Source: Bradymonadales bacterium (GTDB lineage Bacteria; Myxococcota_A; UBA9042; PWKZ01). From it: DNA of 34,035 bases. The stretch is taken from positions 1 through 34,035 of the forward strand of contig PWKZ01000007.1 of assembly GCA_003559575.1 (NCBI GenBank), given 5' to 3'. Position numbers and translations under genes: made by a program. How positions within the stretch are numbered: position 1 is the stretch's first letter; each line of letters opens with the position of its first letter. Below, piece after piece: positions 1 to 8,270 of the stretch. The notes under the pieces are model-generated. The model saw only the letters and a program-made list of their open reading frames with translations, did not search any database and was not told the origin of the DNA.

Positions 1-111
1 AAGAGCGGGGAAACCCGCGGAGTCGTGGCCAAAGTCACGTCGCACAAGGGTTTTCCCGATCTGACGAAGCAGCGCGCCGGGACCGCCCGCGGGACGCCGC
101 CAGGCGGCTGA
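1..111 (+). CDS. Possible C-terminal end of an unidentified plus-strand protein (partial)
   Basis: The first frame is open from the window edge to a TGA at 109-111 and would encode the last 36 residues of a protein. Third codon positions are almost all G or C, as in the surrounding real genes. The tail is basic and ends in a Gly/Pro-rich stretch (GTPPGG). I do not recognise a family from so short a piece. Another frame is also open to a TAG at 123-125, so even the frame is uncertain. If real, the gene converges tail to tail with the minus-strand selenoprotein candidate ending at 127. Confidence 0.35.
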   Translation, partial: KSGETRGVVAKVTSHKGFPDLTKQRAGTARGTPPGG

Positions 112-126
112 CTGAGGTGTCCTAGA

Positions 127-1668
127 TCACCGGGTCACTCGCGGCGCTGGAGGTGAGGCGTGGCTTGAACAGCCGCAGTCGCTGGGCGCGGCGGGGGACG
201 GATTGTCGGTGGGCGGCCTGGGGACATGCCGAAGTCGCTTGAGCGGCGCCTGGTCGCTCGGCTTGAGCCCCACCGGTCGTGTTCTCACCGCTGGTGGAGT
301 TTGTATTCGCGCCGAGGAGCGCCGGTTCTTGAACTCGTCGATCATGTCTTGAACCGTCGGGTCATCTTCCAGGTGAGCCCCGAGCGAGACCAACTCAAAC
401 TCGATGAACGACGCGGCGGGGTTCGCCGGCGCGACCTGTTCGAGTTCAGCGACCAGTTCCTTTCGCTCGGCTATCTGCCGCTCGATGCTGCGCTCGAAGA
501 AGTCGAGCCGTCGCTGCTGAACGTCGGGGCGGTTGGCGAAGCGCTCCCACTGGCGTTCCTGGACACGGATGCGCCGGTCGAGCTGTTGAATGGCCTCCAC
601 GAGGCTGCGACCACGCGCCCGCTCGACTATCTCGAGGCCACCGGGTTGCAGGTAGAGGGAGACGAGCCCCAGAAACTGGCCGCGCATCTGGCTGGTGGCG
701 TGGGGGCGCCCTGCCAGCTCGCCGAGTGTTCTCATGCGGCTCGCGCGCTGCGAGCCCAGAATCATACCTATCTCCGGCGCGGCCTCGATGACCTCAACTA
801 CCTCTTCCTCGAGGAGCTGGCTGAGCAACACGATGGCGTGAACCCGTCGCTTCTTCAGCTCCCGCACCGCTGCCTTGGCGGCCTCGGCGGGATCGCCGAT
901 TTTGAACTCGGCCTGCCCATCGGCGTCCACCGGCGGGAGGCTCCTTGGGCTCAACAAGCCCACGAACCCGATCCGGCGGCCCCCCGCTTCGGCCACGACA
1001 AACGGGCGAAAGATGGGGCGCTCGGTGGAAGGATCGAGCAAGTTGGCCGACAAGAACGGGAATCGGGCTCGTTTGGCCAGATCCTGCAGCGCCTTGCGGC
1101 CGGCGGCGAGATCGCGATCACCGATATTGAGAGCGGCCGCGCCCGTCTCGTTCTTGGCCGCCACGATGAGCTCGGCCTGGGCGATTGCTTGCTCGCGCTG
1201 AGCTTCGAGCACCCTCTGAGAAGAGAAGAGTAGACTGCCGGAGTCGACCACCAGCATACGGTTGGAGTCGTCGGAGCGGGACTTGAGATAAGATGCTTTC
1301 CTGGCAAGACCGCCAAGTCGATTAGCACCTCATCCGCTCGGTTCGAGCTGTCCCGCCACGTTTTCGGTGTGGACGATGAACAGCGGCTCCCCCTTGAAGT
1401 CGGGGTACTCGTGATCCGGGGCGACCACCGGCGGCAGCTCGGCGCGCTCGAGCTCGCGGCGCTCCGGTGTCTCGACGGTCGGTTCGGAGGCCTCGGTGGT
1501 CGGGGGCGCCTCCTCCGGTGGCGGCGGCGCGGGGATCTCTTCGGCCCGTTTGGCCTCTTTTGCGGCGGGCGGTGGCGAGGCCGCCTGCTCTTGCGTGTTT
1601 TGGCAGGCCACCTGCAACAGAGAGGCGGCCAGCAGGACTCCCAAGGCTCTTGTGGTACTCTTGATCAT
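127..1668 (-). CDS. Candidate selenoprotein: 5'-nucleotidase/metallophosphatase-like lipoprotein with in-frame UGA (Sec)
   Basis: The ORF track shows two pieces (1330..1761 and 127..1257), but they share one reading frame, interrupted only by the TGA at 1332-1330. Read through as selenocysteine, the product has 513 residues with Sec at 113. The start at 1668 has a GGAGGA Shine-Dalgarno and gives a lipoprotein signal (LLQVA|C22). The longer ATG at 1761 would run into the divergent tilS start. A Pro/Glu linker (about 27-85) is followed by a UshA-like fold: HTENVAGQLEP, then SG-U-GANRLGGLARK, LVVDSGSLLF, NIGDRDLAAG, FLSANL and GGRRIGFVGLLSP. A charged coiled coil (about 350-420) and a C-terminal CGC follow. 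The DxH and GNHE metal motifs of true 5'-nucleotidases are replaced, so it may be a redox protein rather than a phosphatase. Family membership is from motif recognition. Sec is inferred from the SECIS hairpin and from recalled Cys at this position in relatives. A nonsense mutation is the alternative. Confidence 0.8.
1292..1332 (-). promoter_or_regulatory. Bacterial SECIS element: UGA codon plus SelB-type hairpin
   Basis: Reading the minus strand, UGA (1332-1330) is followed by a lower stem GGUGCU/AGCAUC (6 bp, one G-U), an internal loop AAUCGA/AA, an upper stem CUUGGC/GCCAGG (6 bp, one U-G wobble or a bulged U) and a six-base apical loop GGUCUU. Exactly 18 nt separate the UGA from GGUCU. The E. 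coli fdhF SECIS, as I recall its sequence, has GGUCU in the loop at the same 18-nt distance, and these loop bases contact SelB. The hairpin lies inside coding sequence, as in all bacterial SECIS elements. Pairing was done by eye; no folding energy was computed. Confidence 0.82.
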
Positions 1669-1710
1669 GTTTCCAAACTCCTCCCGCGCCCGGCGCGGCT
1701 TCAGGGAGTG

Positions 1711-1740
1711 AGTGTAGACTAGTATGACTTTTGGTCGCAA
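1711..1740 (-). promoter_or_regulatory. Possible sigma70-like promoter for the selenoprotein gene
   Basis: On the minus strand TTGCGA (1740-1735) and TACACT (1716-1711) are separated by 18 bp, in the short divergent gap between this gene and tilS. Each hexamer matches consensus only partly. The position, about 45 bp upstream of the start codon, is reasonable. No other better match was seen in the gap. Confidence 0.3.
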
Positions 1741-1759
1741 ATGATTGTTTTGGTGAGCC

Positions 1760-3301
1760 ATGGCTCAATCGCGACAAGAGAGACCCGCGGCCGATCTTGC
1801 GAGACGTGTGGCGCGGACCATCGCTGAGCAGAGACTCCTGCCACGAGGGGCACACTGCCTGGTGGCGCTGTCCACCGGGCTGGACTCCACCGTCTTGCTC
1901 GATCTACTGGCGACGCTGGCGCCGGAATTGGAGATCGATCTCTCGGTGCTCCATGTGGACCACGGGTTGCGCCCGGAGCACGTCGTCGAGGCGACCTCCG
2001 CTCGCCGCGCCGCCGAGTCGTACGGCCTCCCGCTCTGGATAGTGCCGGTGAGCGTACCTCGGTCGGCCGACGGCCGCGCCAGCGAGGAGAGCTGCCGCCG
2101 GCTGCGTCTCGAGGCCTATCGCCGCGTCCAGGCCGCCAGCGGAGCCACCTGTGTCGCCACCGGCCACACACTTGACGATCAGGCTGAGACGGTGCTCCTC
2201 AGGCTCGGGCGGGGGGCCGGCTTGGTGGGCTTGGGCGGGATGGCGTTCGAGCGGCGTTTCCAAGACGGTCTCCGGATTGTTCGCCCGCTCCTCGGCGAGT
2301 CTCGGGGGGTGCTGGCCGACCACGCGGCCGCCGGCGGGCTTTTTTGGCATGAGGACTCGAGCAACCGCAGCGCGCGCTATCTCAGAAACCGGGTGCGGCA
2401 CGAGCTGTTGCCGCTCCTCGCCGATTTGTTCGGTCCCGCGGTGACGGAACGGATCGGGGGGATCGCGCGGCGCATGAGCGGCGAGCATGAGGCGCTCACG
2501 GCGCTCCTCGAGGCGGAGGAGGGCCGCCTCTATCGCGTCCGCGAGTCGAGGGAGACGGCGGGAGGCGCGCTCGCTTTCATTGGGCCGGTCGTGACGGTCG
2601 AGCTTGTCGAGGCGCGCGCGCTCCCCGAGGCGGCGCTCGCGACACTGTTGCGGTTCCTGCTTCATCGCCAAGGAGTACGGGAGGGGCTCTACAGCGTTCA
2701 CCTGGCGAACCTGGTGCGGTTCGCCGCCGGGAGCGAGGGGAGCGCCGTGCTTCATCTGCCGGCGGGGCTCAGCGCCCTGCGGGTCTACGACGAGCTTCAC
2801 TTGGGGCGTCTCGCCTCGCCGGGCGTTTCGGGCGCCGAGGTGGAGACGCCGCCGCTCGTGCTCCCCGGCCCAGGGCGGTTCGAGCGGGGCGGGCTGGCGT
2901 TTACACTCTCGCTGGGCGAGGCCGAAGACGGCGTCGAGCGCGGTCCGGCCACTCTGATCGCCGCTTCGCCGTCGCCTCTCCCGTTGACCCTGCGTCCACC
3001 CCACCCCGGGGAGCGGTTGCCGCTCACCTCCGGTGGCCGTCGATCAGTGCGGCGGATGCTCATCGACCGCAAGATCCCTCGGCTGTTGCGGTCTCAGGCG
3101 CTCGTGCTGGCCGATTGCCGTGATCACCCGCTGTGGCTGATCGCGCCTTCGGGAATCTTGGCGCCGTCCGGGCGGTTGGGCGGAGAGACGTCGTGCGCCT
3201 GGCGCGAGGTGTATCGGACCGCGCACCGGCGACCGGGGTGCGATGACGCGGTGCAGTATGTTTGCGTTGTGGAATGGGCCGGAAATGACTATGCTGTTTG
3301 A
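1760..3301 (+). CDS. tilS: tRNA(Ile)-lysidine synthetase TilS
   Basis: TilS attaches lysine to C34 of tRNA-Ile(CAU) using ATP, so that the tRNA reads AUA codons. The 513-residue product begins with the PP-loop ATPase domain: LVALSTGLDSTVLL (about 34-47), then LHVDHGLR and CVATGHTLDDQAETVLLRL, the usual TilS signatures. The C-terminal domain is recognisable from RPPHPGERLPL through RSVRRMLIDRKIPRLLR (about 412-450). The P-loop reads S-T-G-L-D-S instead of the usual S-G-G-x-D-S. The length is slightly above the family norm of about 430-480. It is the first gene of the plus-strand tilS-ftsH-folP-cdaA-ybbR-glmM run and diverges from the selenoprotein gene with fewer than 100 bp between the two starts. 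Confidence 0.93.
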   Translation: MAQSRQERPAADLARRVARTIAEQRLLPRGAHCLVALSTGLDSTVLLDLLATLAPELEIDLSVLHVDHGLRPEHVVEATSARRAAESYGLPLWIVPVSVPRSADGRASEESCRRLRLEAYRRVQAASGATCVATGHTLDDQAETVLLRLGRGAGLVGLGGMAFERRFQDGLRIVRPLLGESRGVLADHAAAGGLFWHEDSSNRSARYLRNRVRHELLPLLADLFGPAVTERIGGIARRMSGEHEALTALLEAEEGRLYRVRESRETAGGALAFIGPVVTVELVEARALPEAALATLLRFLLHRQGVREGLYSVHLANLVRFAAGSEGSAVLHLPAGLSALRVYDELHLGRLASPGVSGAEVETPPLVLPGPGRFERGGLAFTLSLGEAEDGVERGPATLIAASPSPLPLTLRPPHPGERLPLTSGGRRSVRRMLIDRKIPRLLRSQALVLADCRDHPLWLIAPSGILAPSGRLGGETSCAWREVYRTAHRRPGCDDAVQYVCVVEWAGNDYAV

Positions 3302-3349
3302 CGCCGGGCGGCTACGAGATCGCCCGTTCTCGCGCAGCGTTCGCGCGGC

Positions 3350-3377
3350 ACGGTCGAAAACCCGGTGCCGGTACAAT
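3350..3377 (+). promoter_or_regulatory. Weak candidate promoter upstream of ftsH
   Basis: The 170-bp gap between tilS and ftsH holds a good -10-like hexamer TACAAT at 3372-3377, but only a poor -35 about 16-17 bp upstream. It would let ftsH and the downstream genes be transcribed separately from tilS. No terminator-like hairpin with a T-run was seen in the gap. Confidence 0.25.
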
Positions 3378-3479
3378 GAAGCGAACTGGGACAAGGCGGA
3401 GGCGACCTGACGGTGGCGGCACAAAGCCTGATTCTCATCGAAAGGCGGGAGTGATGGGAGACAGAGAGAGTTGAAATAC

Positions 3480-5423
3480 ATGCCCAAGAAAATACTCCTG
3501 TGGATCTTCATAGGTGTCGTCTTCCTTGCGGTCTACCAGAGCTTGCAAAGCGCCGCGGCCGGCGAGCGCTGGCCGTTTAGCCAGTTCTACTCCGTGGTGG
3601 AGCGTAGCCCGAATACGTTCAGCTCTCTCGTGGTGCGTGGTGATGAGATCGAGGGGACCACCCGCGACAACCGCCGGTTTCGAACGACCGGCGATTTCTC
3701 CGTGGTCCAGGAGCGACTCCTGGAGGTCGAAAACATCCGCATCGAATACGAGTCCAAGGATAGCCACTTTTGGTTGTCGGTGATCACCACCTGGTTGCCG
3801 ATGACGTTTCTGTTCGTGATATTTTTTCTGTTCATGCGCCAGCTCCAGTCCGGCGGCGGGAAGGCGATGAGTTTCGGCAAGAGTCGCCACCGCTTGCTCA
3901 ATGAGACCTCAAAGCGGGTCACTTTCGCGGACGTCGCCGGGATCGAGGAAGCCAAGGAGGAGCTTCAGGAGATAATCGATTTTCTGCGCGATCCGCGGCG
4001 CTTCACGAAGCTGGGCGGACGGATCCCCAAGGGGGTGCTGTTGATGGGCCCGCCGGGGACCGGTAAGACCCTGCTGGCTCGAGGGGTGGCCGGCGAGGCA
4101 GGGGTCCCATTCTTCTCCATCAGCGGCTCCGATTTCGTCGAGATGTTTGTCGGCGTCGGGGCCTCCAGGGTGCGCGACCTGTTCGAGCAGGGCAAGAAGC
4201 AGGCGCCTTGCATCATCTTCATCGACGAGATCGACGCGGTCGGGCGCCACCGCGGCGCGGGGCTCGGGGGCGGCCACGACGAGCGCGAGCAGACCTTGAA
4301 TCAGCTCCTGGTCGAGATGGACGGGTTCGAGTCCAACGAAGGGGTGATCCTCGTTGCGGCCACCAACCGGCCGGACGTGCTGGATCCCGCCCTGTTGCGG
4401 CCCGGTCGCTTTGATCGCCGTGTGGTGGTGCCGCTCCCCGACGTCTCGGGGCGCGAGGGGATTTTGAAGGTCCACGCGCGCAAGAAACAGTTGGCGCCCG
4501 GGATCGATCTCGCCGCCATCGCCAAGGGGACTCCGGGGTTCTCCGGCGCCGATCTCGAGAATCTTTTGAATGAGGCCGCGCTTCATGCCGCCCGCGCGGG
4601 CCGAGAGTTTATCACGCCGGAAGAGTTGGAGCAGGCCAAGGACAAGGTGCTGATGGGCTCCGAGCGCCGTAGCATGATCATGACCGACGAGGAGAAGCGC
4701 CGCACCGCGGTTCATGAGTCCGGGCACGCTCTGGTGGCGCGCGCGGTCAAGCACGCCGATCCACTGCACAAGGTGACCATTATCCCCCGCGGCCGGGCTC
4801 TCGGGGTGACCAGTCTGCTCCCCGAGAAGGATCGCCTGAGCTATACCCGCGACTGGCTCGAAGACAACATCGTCCTGACAATGGGAGGGCGGGTGGCCGA
4901 CGAGCTGGTTTACGGCGAGCTGACCTCGGGGGCCGGTAACGACATCAAGCGCGCCACCGAGATGGCGCGCAACATGGTCTGCGAGTGGGGGATGAGCCGG
5001 CTTGGCCCCATCTCTTTCGGCAACCGCGAGGAGCCGATCTTCCTGGGCCGCGAGATCTCCCGCAGCCAGGGGTTCAGTGAGGCCACCGCCATCCGGATCG
5101 ACCGGGAGGTCAAGCGCATCTTGACGGACGGTTACGAGCGCGCGCGCGCGATCATAACGGGTGAGCGGAGCGCGCTCGAGACGCTCGCCGATGCGCTGTT
5201 GGTTCACGAGACCCTCGACGCCGAGGAGATCGAGTGGGTTATCCACGGGCGCGATCTGGCAGAGCTGCACGCGGAGCGTGCCGCGGTGGCGGAAAAGGCC
5301 GCCGGGGAAGCGCGCGCCGCCGCCAAAGAGGCCGCCGAAAAGGCCGAGTCGGAGAAGGCGGAGAGCGGCGAGCCGCGGCCCCAGCGGAGCGGCCCCTTGA
5401 ACACCGGTGAGGAGCAAACCTGA
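3480..5423 (+). CDS. ftsH: ATP-dependent zinc metalloprotease FtsH
   Basis: This is a membrane-anchored AAA+ protease that extracts and degrades membrane and regulatory proteins. Two N-terminal transmembrane helices (about 5-22 and 100-120) flank a short periplasmic domain. They are followed by the AAA+ module with Walker A GPPGTGKT (about 190), Walker [12 protein letters not shown] and the second region of homology ([21 protein letters not shown]). The zinc site is HESGH (about 411). The tail is rich in Ala, Glu and Lys ([13 protein letters not shown]) and looks disordered. I place the start at ATG 3480; a TTG at 3471, three codons upstream, has an equally plausible purine-rich ribosome site. 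About 647 residues, normal for the family. The stop overlaps the proposed CTG start of folP. Confidence 0.96.
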   Translation: MPKKILLWIFIGVVFLAVYQSLQSAAAGERWPFSQFYSVVERSPNTFSSLVVRGDEIEGTTRDNRRFRTTGDFSVVQERLLEVENIRIEYESKDSHFWLSVITTWLPMTFLFVIFFLFMRQLQSGGGKAMSFGKSRHRLLNETSKRVTFADVAGIEEAKEELQEIIDFLRDPRRFTKLGGRIPKGVLLMGPPGTGKTLLARGVAGEAGVPFFSISGSDFVEMFVGVGASRVRDLFEQGKKQAPCIIFIDEIDAVGRHRGAGLGGGHDEREQTLNQLLVEMDGFESNEGVILVAATNRPDVLDPALLRPGRFDRRVVVPLPDVSGREGILKVHARKKQLAPGIDLAAIAKGTPGFSGADLENLLNEAALHAARAGREFITPEELEQAKDKVLMGSERRSMIMTDEEKRRTAVHESGHALVARAVKHADPLHKVTIIPRGRALGVTSLLPEKDRLSYTRDWLEDNIVLTMGGRVADELVYGELTSGAGNDIKRATEMARNMVCEWGMSRLGPISFGNREEPIFLGREISRSQGFSEATAIRIDREVKRILTDGYERARAIITGERSALETLADALLVHETLDAEEIEWVIHGRDLAELHAERAAVAEKAAGEARAAAKEAAEKAESEKAESGEPRPQRSGPLNTGEEQT

Positions 5424-6262
5424 GCGCGCGCAAATGGAAGTATGCGGGGGGCGGCTTCGATCTGACCCGACCGCAGGTCATGGGGATCTTGAACGTTACC
5501 CCGGACAGCTTCTCCGACGGGGGGCTTTTTTTGTCCACCGAAGCGGCTGTCTCGCAAGGTCGCGCGATGGCGGCGGCGGGTGCCGACATCATCGATGTGG
5601 GGGGCGAGTCGACACGCCCCGGCGCCGCGCCGGTCGATGCCGCAACCCAGGTGGCGCGGGTCGTGCCGGTCATTGAGGTGCTCGCGCAAGCCTTGACGGT
5701 CCCCATCTCGATCGATACTACCCAGGCCGAGGTCGCGATCGCCGCGCTCGACGCCGGCGCGCGCATCGTGAACGATGTAAGCGCCGGTCGCGATTCAAAG
5801 GCGATGTTGCCGCTCCTGGCCGAGCGGGGCGCCGGGGTGGTTTTGATGCACATGCGGGGCACTCCCCGCACCATGCAGGAGGACCCTCGCTACGACGATG
5901 TGGTTCATGAGGTGACTGAGTTCCTGCGCGCGCGCGCGGAGTGCGCTTGCGTCGCCGGGGTGGCGCCGGAGGCGATCGCGGTCGACCCCGGGATCGGGTT
6001 CGGCAAGACGGTCGCTCAGAACGCGCTCCTGTTGGGGGCGCTTGACCGTCTGGCGCGATTGGGTTACGCCGTGCTGGTGGGGCCGTCGAAGAAAATGTTC
6101 CTCGGGGCGCTCACCGGCCGGGAAGTGGGCGTGCGAGGATCCGCGACCACCGCGGCGGTGGCGCTGGCGCTGTGGCGCGGTGCTCATATTGTTCGAGTCC
6201 ATGATGTGGCCGCCGCGCGGGACGCGGCGGCGGTGGTGAGCGCGGTGAAAGCCGGGGTGTAG
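5420..6262 (+). CDS. folP: Dihydropteroate synthase (proposed CTG start, 280 aa)
   Basis: It condenses p-aminobenzoate with dihydropterin pyrophosphate in folate synthesis. The diagnostic motifs are [15 protein letters not shown] near the N-terminus, [30 protein letters not shown] and [10 protein letters not shown]. The ORF track starts at ATG 5480, but that Met lies inside the conserved first strand. The frame is open upstream for 20 more codons, giving [16 protein letters not shown], which matches how the family normally begins. No ATG, GTG or TTG exists in that extension. The CTG at 5420 overlaps the ftsH stop (CTGA) and has GAGGAG five bases upstream, as expected for a coupled start. If CTG is not used, the protein would lack part of its first strand. 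Confidence 0.92.
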   Translation: MSARKWKYAGGGFDLTRPQVMGILNVTPDSFSDGGLFLSTEAAVSQGRAMAAAGADIIDVGGESTRPGAAPVDAATQVARVVPVIEVLAQALTVPISIDTTQAEVAIAALDAGARIVNDVSAGRDSKAMLPLLAERGAGVVLMHMRGTPRTMQEDPRYDDVVHEVTEFLRARAECACVAGVAPEAIAVDPGIGFGKTVAQNALLLGALDRLARLGYAVLVGPSKKMFLGALTGREVGVRGSATTAAVALALWRGAHIVRVHDVAAARDAAAVVSAVKAGV

Positions 6263-6271
6263 ATAAGACTG

Positions 6272-7222
6272 ATGGTCGAGTGGCTGGCAAGATTCTTCGC
6301 CTTGGACGATTTGGCGTCCCTACCGTGGCTGTTGCTGGACATTGTGATCGTCTACTACATAATTTACCGCTCGCTGTTGCTCGTCAAAGGGACTCGGGCG
6401 GTCCAGATGCTGGTCGGCCTGGTCCTCATCGTCGGCCTGTTCTTCCTCTCCAAGATCGAGCCCGTCGGTTTGACGACCCTCAACTGGTTGCTCGACAAGG
6501 TGGTCGGCGCCTTCATCTTCATCTTGGTGGTCATCTTTCAGCGTGACATTCGGCGCGCATTGGTGGAAGTGGGCAAAAACCCCATCATCTCGGGGAAAGC
6601 CAACCCATCCGCGATCCAATGGTATGAGGAGATCATTCGCGCGCTCGTCAATATGTCGCAGAAACGGATCGGGGCGGTCATCGTCATCGAGCGCGAGACC
6701 GATCTCAGCGAATACGCACAGCAGGGGGTGACACTCGACGCCGAGGTCTCCAAGGAACTTTTGTTTGCCGTCTTCATCCCCAAGTTTCAAAACTCCTTGC
6801 ACGACGGCGCGCTCCTGATTCAAAACGGGCGCATCACCGCCGCCTCTTGCTATCTGCCGCTGTCCGACGATCCCGATCTTGAGCGCAGCCTGGGTTCGCG
6901 CCATCGCGCCGCGGTGGGGTTGTCTGAGGAGACGGACGCCGTCATCCTGGCCGTCTCCGAGGAGACCGGGACCATCTCCATGGCGGTCGAGGGCAAACTA
7001 CTCCGGAAGCTTGATGCCAACTCGCTGCGCGAGGAGCTGCAAAAGCTCTTCGGTGGCCGCAAGCGGGCAAAAAAATCATCGTGGTGGCGAAAGAAAACCC
7101 TCAAGCCGGTGGTCGACATCGCATCCCCGAGCCCTGATCCGTTGGGGCGCGCTGACCGCCAAGGGGCCGACGCCGAACCCGCTAAGGGCGCGGATGATCG
7201 CCGGACCGGGGAGGAGCGCTAA
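6272..7222 (+). CDS. cdaA: Diadenylate cyclase CdaA/DacA (c-di-AMP synthase)
   Basis: It joins two ATP into the second messenger c-di-AMP at the cytoplasmic membrane. The 316-residue product has three N-terminal transmembrane helices (PWLLLDIVIVYYIIYRSLLL, the VQMLVGLVLIVGLFFL segment, and VVGAFIFILVVIF). The DisA_N catalytic domain follows, with the signature DGA (about 177, HDGALLIQNGRI) and RHR (about 210, SRHRAAVGLSEET). A basic, low-complexity tail after about 270 is longer than in Bacillus CdaA. It is followed immediately by its usual partner (ybbR/cdaR) and glmM. Confidence 0.95.
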   Translation: MVEWLARFFALDDLASLPWLLLDIVIVYYIIYRSLLLVKGTRAVQMLVGLVLIVGLFFLSKIEPVGLTTLNWLLDKVVGAFIFILVVIFQRDIRRALVEVGKNPIISGKANPSAIQWYEEIIRALVNMSQKRIGAVIVIERETDLSEYAQQGVTLDAEVSKELLFAVFIPKFQNSLHDGALLIQNGRITAASCYLPLSDDPDLERSLGSRHRAAVGLSEETDAVILAVSEETGTISMAVEGKLLRKLDANSLREELQKLFGGRKRAKKSSWWRKKTLKPVVDIASPSPDPLGRADRQGADAEPAKGADDRRTGEER

Positions 7223-7223
7223 G

Positions 7224-8270
7224 ATGCGTGGGCTGCTCCTCGACAACCTGATCTACAAACTCGTGGCGCTCACGTTGACACTCGTGTTCTTCGTGATGGT
7301 TCGGATGGACACCACCGAGCAGTTCTCCCACAGGATCCCGGTGATGATGGAGAACATGCCCGATGATCGGGCCCTGACACACGATCTGCCCAGCTACTTG
7401 ACCGTGCATCTGAGCGGCTCCTGGTCGAAGATCATGCGCGCCGTGCAACCGGGCGGCCGACCGTACGTGATCGACATGCAGGACACTTTTGACGGTGAGG
7501 TGGTGTTCTTCGAGGAGGAGAAGATCCGCGAGCTGTTGGGCCCCCGCCCGCCGGCCATCTCCTCGTTCGAACCCGCGTCGGTCACCGTTCGTATGGAGCC
7601 CAAGATCCGCAAGAGCCTTCGGGTTCGTCCCGACATCGTGGGCGAGCCGGCGCGCGGGTTCATCTTGAAACGCGACTCAGTGCGCGTCGAACCCGAGGAG
7701 GTCTCGGTGTACGGGCCGCTCAGCAATTTGCGGGATCTCACCGAGGTGCTCACCGAGCCCCTTGATATCAGCGGGCTCGAGAATGATTTTGTGCGCAACG
7801 ACGTGCGCTTGAACATCGGTGTCCCCAGATCGGTCAGTGTTGATGGCGAACGAGTCAGGGTTGAGATCCCCCTCGAAGAGGTGCTCACATCGACCATTTT
7901 CCCCAATGTGCCGGTTGAAGCGCGCGGGTGTCGGGTAGGTCGGATTTGCAACGTGCGTCCCTCCCGGGTGGGGGCGCATCTCACGGGTCCGCTGCGGCAG
8001 ATCGAGCGCATCAAGGCCTCCGGCGGCGCGCAGCTTCTCTGGATTGACGCCGGCGCGGCGAGTGACCAAGACGGTTCATATGAAGATGTGGAGATCATGA
8101 TCGACGCTCCTTATGGAGTGCTGGTGGCGCCGACACCTTCGACCGTGACCCTGGAGGTGACCGTCCTCAAGCCGACGACACCCTTTGCGCCCATCGAAAC
8201 TTCGCCCTCTGAGAGCGCCGCGCGAGAAGGAGACGGGCACCAAGAGCACGAGCCGGAGGGCCGGAATTGA
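7224..8270 (+). CDS. cdaR: YbbR/CdaR-like regulator of diadenylate cyclase
   Basis: In Firmicutes the YbbR-domain protein CdaR binds CdaA and tunes c-di-AMP output; the same role is inferred here from gene order. The start is ATG 7224, one base after the cdaA stop; the track ORF beginning at 6879 is an out-of-context extension into cdaA. The 348 residues begin with a single membrane anchor (LIYKLVALTLTLVFFVMV). An extracytoplasmic region of several YbbR-type repeats follows, with the typical sequence RGFILKRDSVRVEPEEVSVYGP at its core. It ends in a Thr/Ser/Glu-rich tail. The stop overlaps the TTG start of glmM (TTGA). Confidence 0.88.
   Translation: MRGLLLDNLIYKLVALTLTLVFFVMVRMDTTEQFSHRIPVMMENMPDDRALTHDLPSYLTVHLSGSWSKIMRAVQPGGRPYVIDMQDTFDGEVVFFEEEKIRELLGPRPPAISSFEPASVTVRMEPKIRKSLRVRPDIVGEPARGFILKRDSVRVEPEEVSVYGPLSNLRDLTEVLTEPLDISGLENDFVRNDVRLNIGVPRSVSVDGERVRVEIPLEEVLTSTIFPNVPVEARGCRVGRICNVRPSRVGAHLTGPLRQIERIKASGGAQLLWIDAGAASDQDGSYEDVEIMIDAPYGVLVAPTPSTVTLEVTVLKPTTPFAPIETSPSESAAREGDGHQEHEPEGRN

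Noticed and set aside
226-1233. 335-aa plus-strand ORF antisense to the selenoprotein gene
   Set aside because: A GC-rich shadow frame. It has no recognisable domain, and the opposite strand carries clear family motifs.
127-1761. Reading the two left-end minus-strand ORFs as a pseudogene or as two separate genes
   Set aside because: Frame, codon use and fold continue across the TGA, no ribosome site marks a second start, the first downstream ATG lies inside a core strand, and a SECIS with correct spacing follows the TGA. A nonsense mutation would not be expected to create these.
3909-5417. 502-aa minus-strand ORF over ftsH
   Set aside because: Antisense shadow of a certain gene, with low-complexity composition and no motif.
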